A DNA stretch of 64,000 nt from Roseobacter sp. MED193 (lineage in GTDB: Bacteria; Pseudomonadota; Alphaproteobacteria; Rhodobacterales; Rhodobacteraceae), in NCBI RefSeq assembly GCF_000152965.1, contig NZ_CH902583.1:2425892-2489891 (forward strand), given 5' to 3'. The notes below the pieces were generated by a model, which was given only the letters and a program-made list of their open reading frames with translations, was not told the origin of the DNA and did not search any database. The position numbers and the translations under genes were made by a program. Below, piece after piece: positions 62,520 through 64,000 of this stretch (position 1 is the stretch's first letter; each line of letters begins with the position of its first letter).

Positions 62520-64000
62520 ATGTCTGATTTTCCAACCAAGGCCCGTGTGGTCATTATCGGCGGCGGTGTGATTGGCGCCTCTAGCCTCTACCATCTGGCC
62601 AAGAAGGGCTGGAGTGATTGTGTGCTTCTGGAGAAGAACGAGCTGACCGCCGGGTCCACCTGGCATGCGGCGGGCAATGTGCCGACCTTTTCCACCTCTT
62701 GGTCGATCATGAATATGCAGCGCTATTCGACCGAGCTCTATGCCCGTCTGGGTGAAGAGGTGGATTATCCGATGAATTATCACCAGACCGGGTCGATCCG
62801 TCTGGCGCATAGCAAGGAGCGGATGCAGGAGTTTGAACGCGCCTGCTCGATGGGCCGGTACCAGGGTATCGAGATGGAGATCTGGACGCCGGAACAGGCC
62901 AAGGCGCATTATCCGTTTCTAGAGACCCATGATCTGGAAGGCGTGCTCTGGGATCCCACGGATGGTGATATCGACCCAGCGCAGGTGACTCAGGCCTTGG
63001 CCAAAGGCGCGCGCGATATGGGCCAAAAGATCATTCGTTTCTGTCCTGCGACGGGTGTCACCCAGAACGAAGACAAGACCTGGATCGTCCATACCGACAA
63101 AGGCGATATCGTATGTGACTATGTGGTCAATGCCGCCGGTTATTATGCCCAGCGGGTTGGTGAGATGTTCAAGCCCTTTGGCGGTCGTACCGTGCCGATG
63201 ATGGTGATGTCGCACCAGTATCTGCTGACCGAGCAGATCAGCGAGATCGAAGCCCATGTCAAACAGACGGGTAAGAAACTGCCGCTGATCCGCGATGTGG
63301 ATGTGTCCTATTATCTGCGCCAGGAAAAGAATGGCTACAACCTTGGCCCCTATGAGCCCAATTGCCGGGGCCACTGGATGTCTGAGGATGACCAGATGCC
63401 CGATGATTTCTCTTTCCAGCTTTGGCAGGATGATTTGGACCGTATTGAGGATATCGTCACCGATGCGATGGAGCGGGTGCCGCTGATGGCTTCTTCTGGC
63501 GTGTCGAGCGTGATCAACGGCCCGATCCCCTATGCCCCCGATGGCCTGCCATTGCTTGGACCAATGCCGGGTGTCGACAACGCCTTTGAGGCCTGCGTCT
63601 TTACCTTTGGTATCGCTCAGGGTGGTGGCGCTGGTAAAGTTCTGGCGGAATGGATTGTGGATGGTCAGACTGAATGGGACATGTGGTCGGTCGATCCGCG
63701 CCGCTACACCGACTATACCGATCAGGACTATTGCGACCAGAAGGGTATGGAGGTCTACGGCAACGAATATGCCATGCATTTCCCACATCACGAATGGCCC
63801 GCCGCGCGCGACAAGAAGGTCAGTCAGGTGCATGACCAGATCAAGGAGCTGGGCGGTCAGATGGGCGCCTACAACGGTTGGGAGCGCGCCAACTGGTTCG
63901 CTAAGGAGGGTGATGACACCTCCGAAGAAGCCACTCATACCTGGGGGCGTTCTGGCCCCTGGCAGATCCGCATCAAGGAAGAATGTGAAGCGGTGCGTGA
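62520..64000 (+). CDS. Dimethylglycine/sarcosine dehydrogenase-like flavoprotein (partial at window end)
   Basis: 493 codons to the window edge, starting MSDFPTKARVVIIGGGVIGA. The FAD dinucleotide motif is GGGVIGASSLYHLAKKG. TAGSTWHAAGN holds the His likely to carry covalent FAD in dimethylglycine dehydrogenases. The start of a GcvT/aminomethyltransferase-like domain appears near the end (YNGWERANWF). These enzymes demethylate dimethylglycine or sarcosine, giving methylene-THF or formaldehyde. The RBS AGGGAG lies 5 nt ahead of the ATG. The C-terminal end is outside the window. Confidence 0.88.
   Translation, partial: MSDFPTKARVVIIGGGVIGASSLYHLAKKGWSDCVLLEKNELTAGSTWHAAGNVPTFSTSWSIMNMQRYSTELYARLGEEVDYPMNYHQTGSIRLAHSKERMQEFERACSMGRYQGIEMEIWTPEQAKAHYPFLETHDLEGVLWDPTDGDIDPAQVTQALAKGARDMGQKIIRFCPATGVTQNEDKTWIVHTDKGDIVCDYVVNAAGYYAQRVGEMFKPFGGRTVPMMVMSHQYLLTEQISEIEAHVKQTGKKLPLIRDVDVSYYLRQEKNGYNLGPYEPNCRGHWMSEDDQMPDDFSFQLWQDDLDRIEDIVTDAMERVPLMASSGVSSVINGPIPYAPDGLPLLGPMPGVDNAFEACVFTFGIAQGGGAGKVLAEWIVDGQTEWDMWSVDPRRYTDYTDQDYCDQKGMEVYGNEYAMHFPHHEWPAARDKKVSQVHDQIKELGGQMGAYNGWERANWFAKEGDDTSEEATHTWGRSGPWQIRIKEECEAVR

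Noticed and set aside
62919-63938. A 339-codon minus-strand open frame opposite the dimethylglycine dehydrogenase-like gene
   Set aside because: The plus-strand protein here is clearly a conserved flavoprotein; the antisense translation is rich in His and Ile and shows no family features.

Overview
The window reads as a chromosomal segment of a marine Roseobacter-group alphaproteobacterium (Rhodobacteraceae). The signs are a petBC cytochrome bc1 locus, ccrM downstream of rnhB, a stand-alone alphaproteobacterial porin, dciA instead of dnaC, DUF2125 and DUF3576 proteins, a Trm112 protein, HspQ, and moderately high GC with many four-base ATGA overlaps between genes. I see no rRNA, CRISPR array, insertion sequence or prophage. 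Species-level placement is inference.

Layout. 1-3.2 kb: end of petB, petC, then mtaB and dapF on the minus strand. 3.4 kb: tRNA-Lys(TTT). 3.6-6.7 kb: a periplasmic binding protein, a 3'-5' exonuclease and a TetR regulator divergent from a haloalkane dehalogenase, with a palindrome between them. 6.8-10.1 kb: a fused 2-oxoacid dehydrogenase E1 overlapping an acyltransferase-like gene. 10.2-17.4 kb: two class III nucleotide cyclases, a membrane-anchored winged-helix protein, two small secreted proteins, rnhB and ccrM. 17.7-21.3 kb: alkB, mutY, dciA and a DsbA-like gene. 21.4-25.7 kb: a minus-strand operon tldE-cysQ-waaA-lpxK serving lipid A/Kdo assembly and other housekeeping. 25.9-30.8 kb: DUF2125 protein, SDR plus enoyl-CoA hydratase pair, flavoprotein, GST. 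30.9-35.6 kb: DUF3576, leuS, lptE, holA. 36-40 kb: porin, yggS, L,D-transpeptidase, ribA, orphan response regulator. 40.3-48.8 kb: 2-oxoglutarate dioxygenase behind an attenuator-like leader, xthA, ybbN/cnoX, LON-domain protein, Trm112, UbiH-type monooxygenase, amidase, aminotransferase. 48.9-52.6 kb: ftsK and lolA. 52.6-53.5 kb: a visibly lower-GC patch with an orphan gene. 53.5-64 kb: SLT transglycosylase, AEC transporter, hspQ, gamma-glutamyltransferase, an anti-sigma/STAS pair, thiolase, fRMsr, then an HTH-cupin/LysE/GFA/dimethylglycine-dehydrogenase-like run cut by the window end.

Most of the window is conserved housekeeping. The least explained parts are: (i) a TTG-started fused E1 plus an acyltransferase that lacks the malonyl-binding Arg, behind a perfect 11-bp inverted repeat; (ii) a 31-codon Trp-Trp-Pro-Pro-Pro reading frame followed by a terminator-like hairpin ahead of a dioxygenase gene; (iii) four copies of a dispersed hairpin-plus-box intergenic repeat and two copies of a second family; (iv) a dapF with Ser at the second catalytic Cys; (v) paired GANTC sites ahead of ccrM; (vi) a DUF427-cyclase fusion. 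All functional statements rest on motifs and gene order seen here plus family knowledge; no database search was run.
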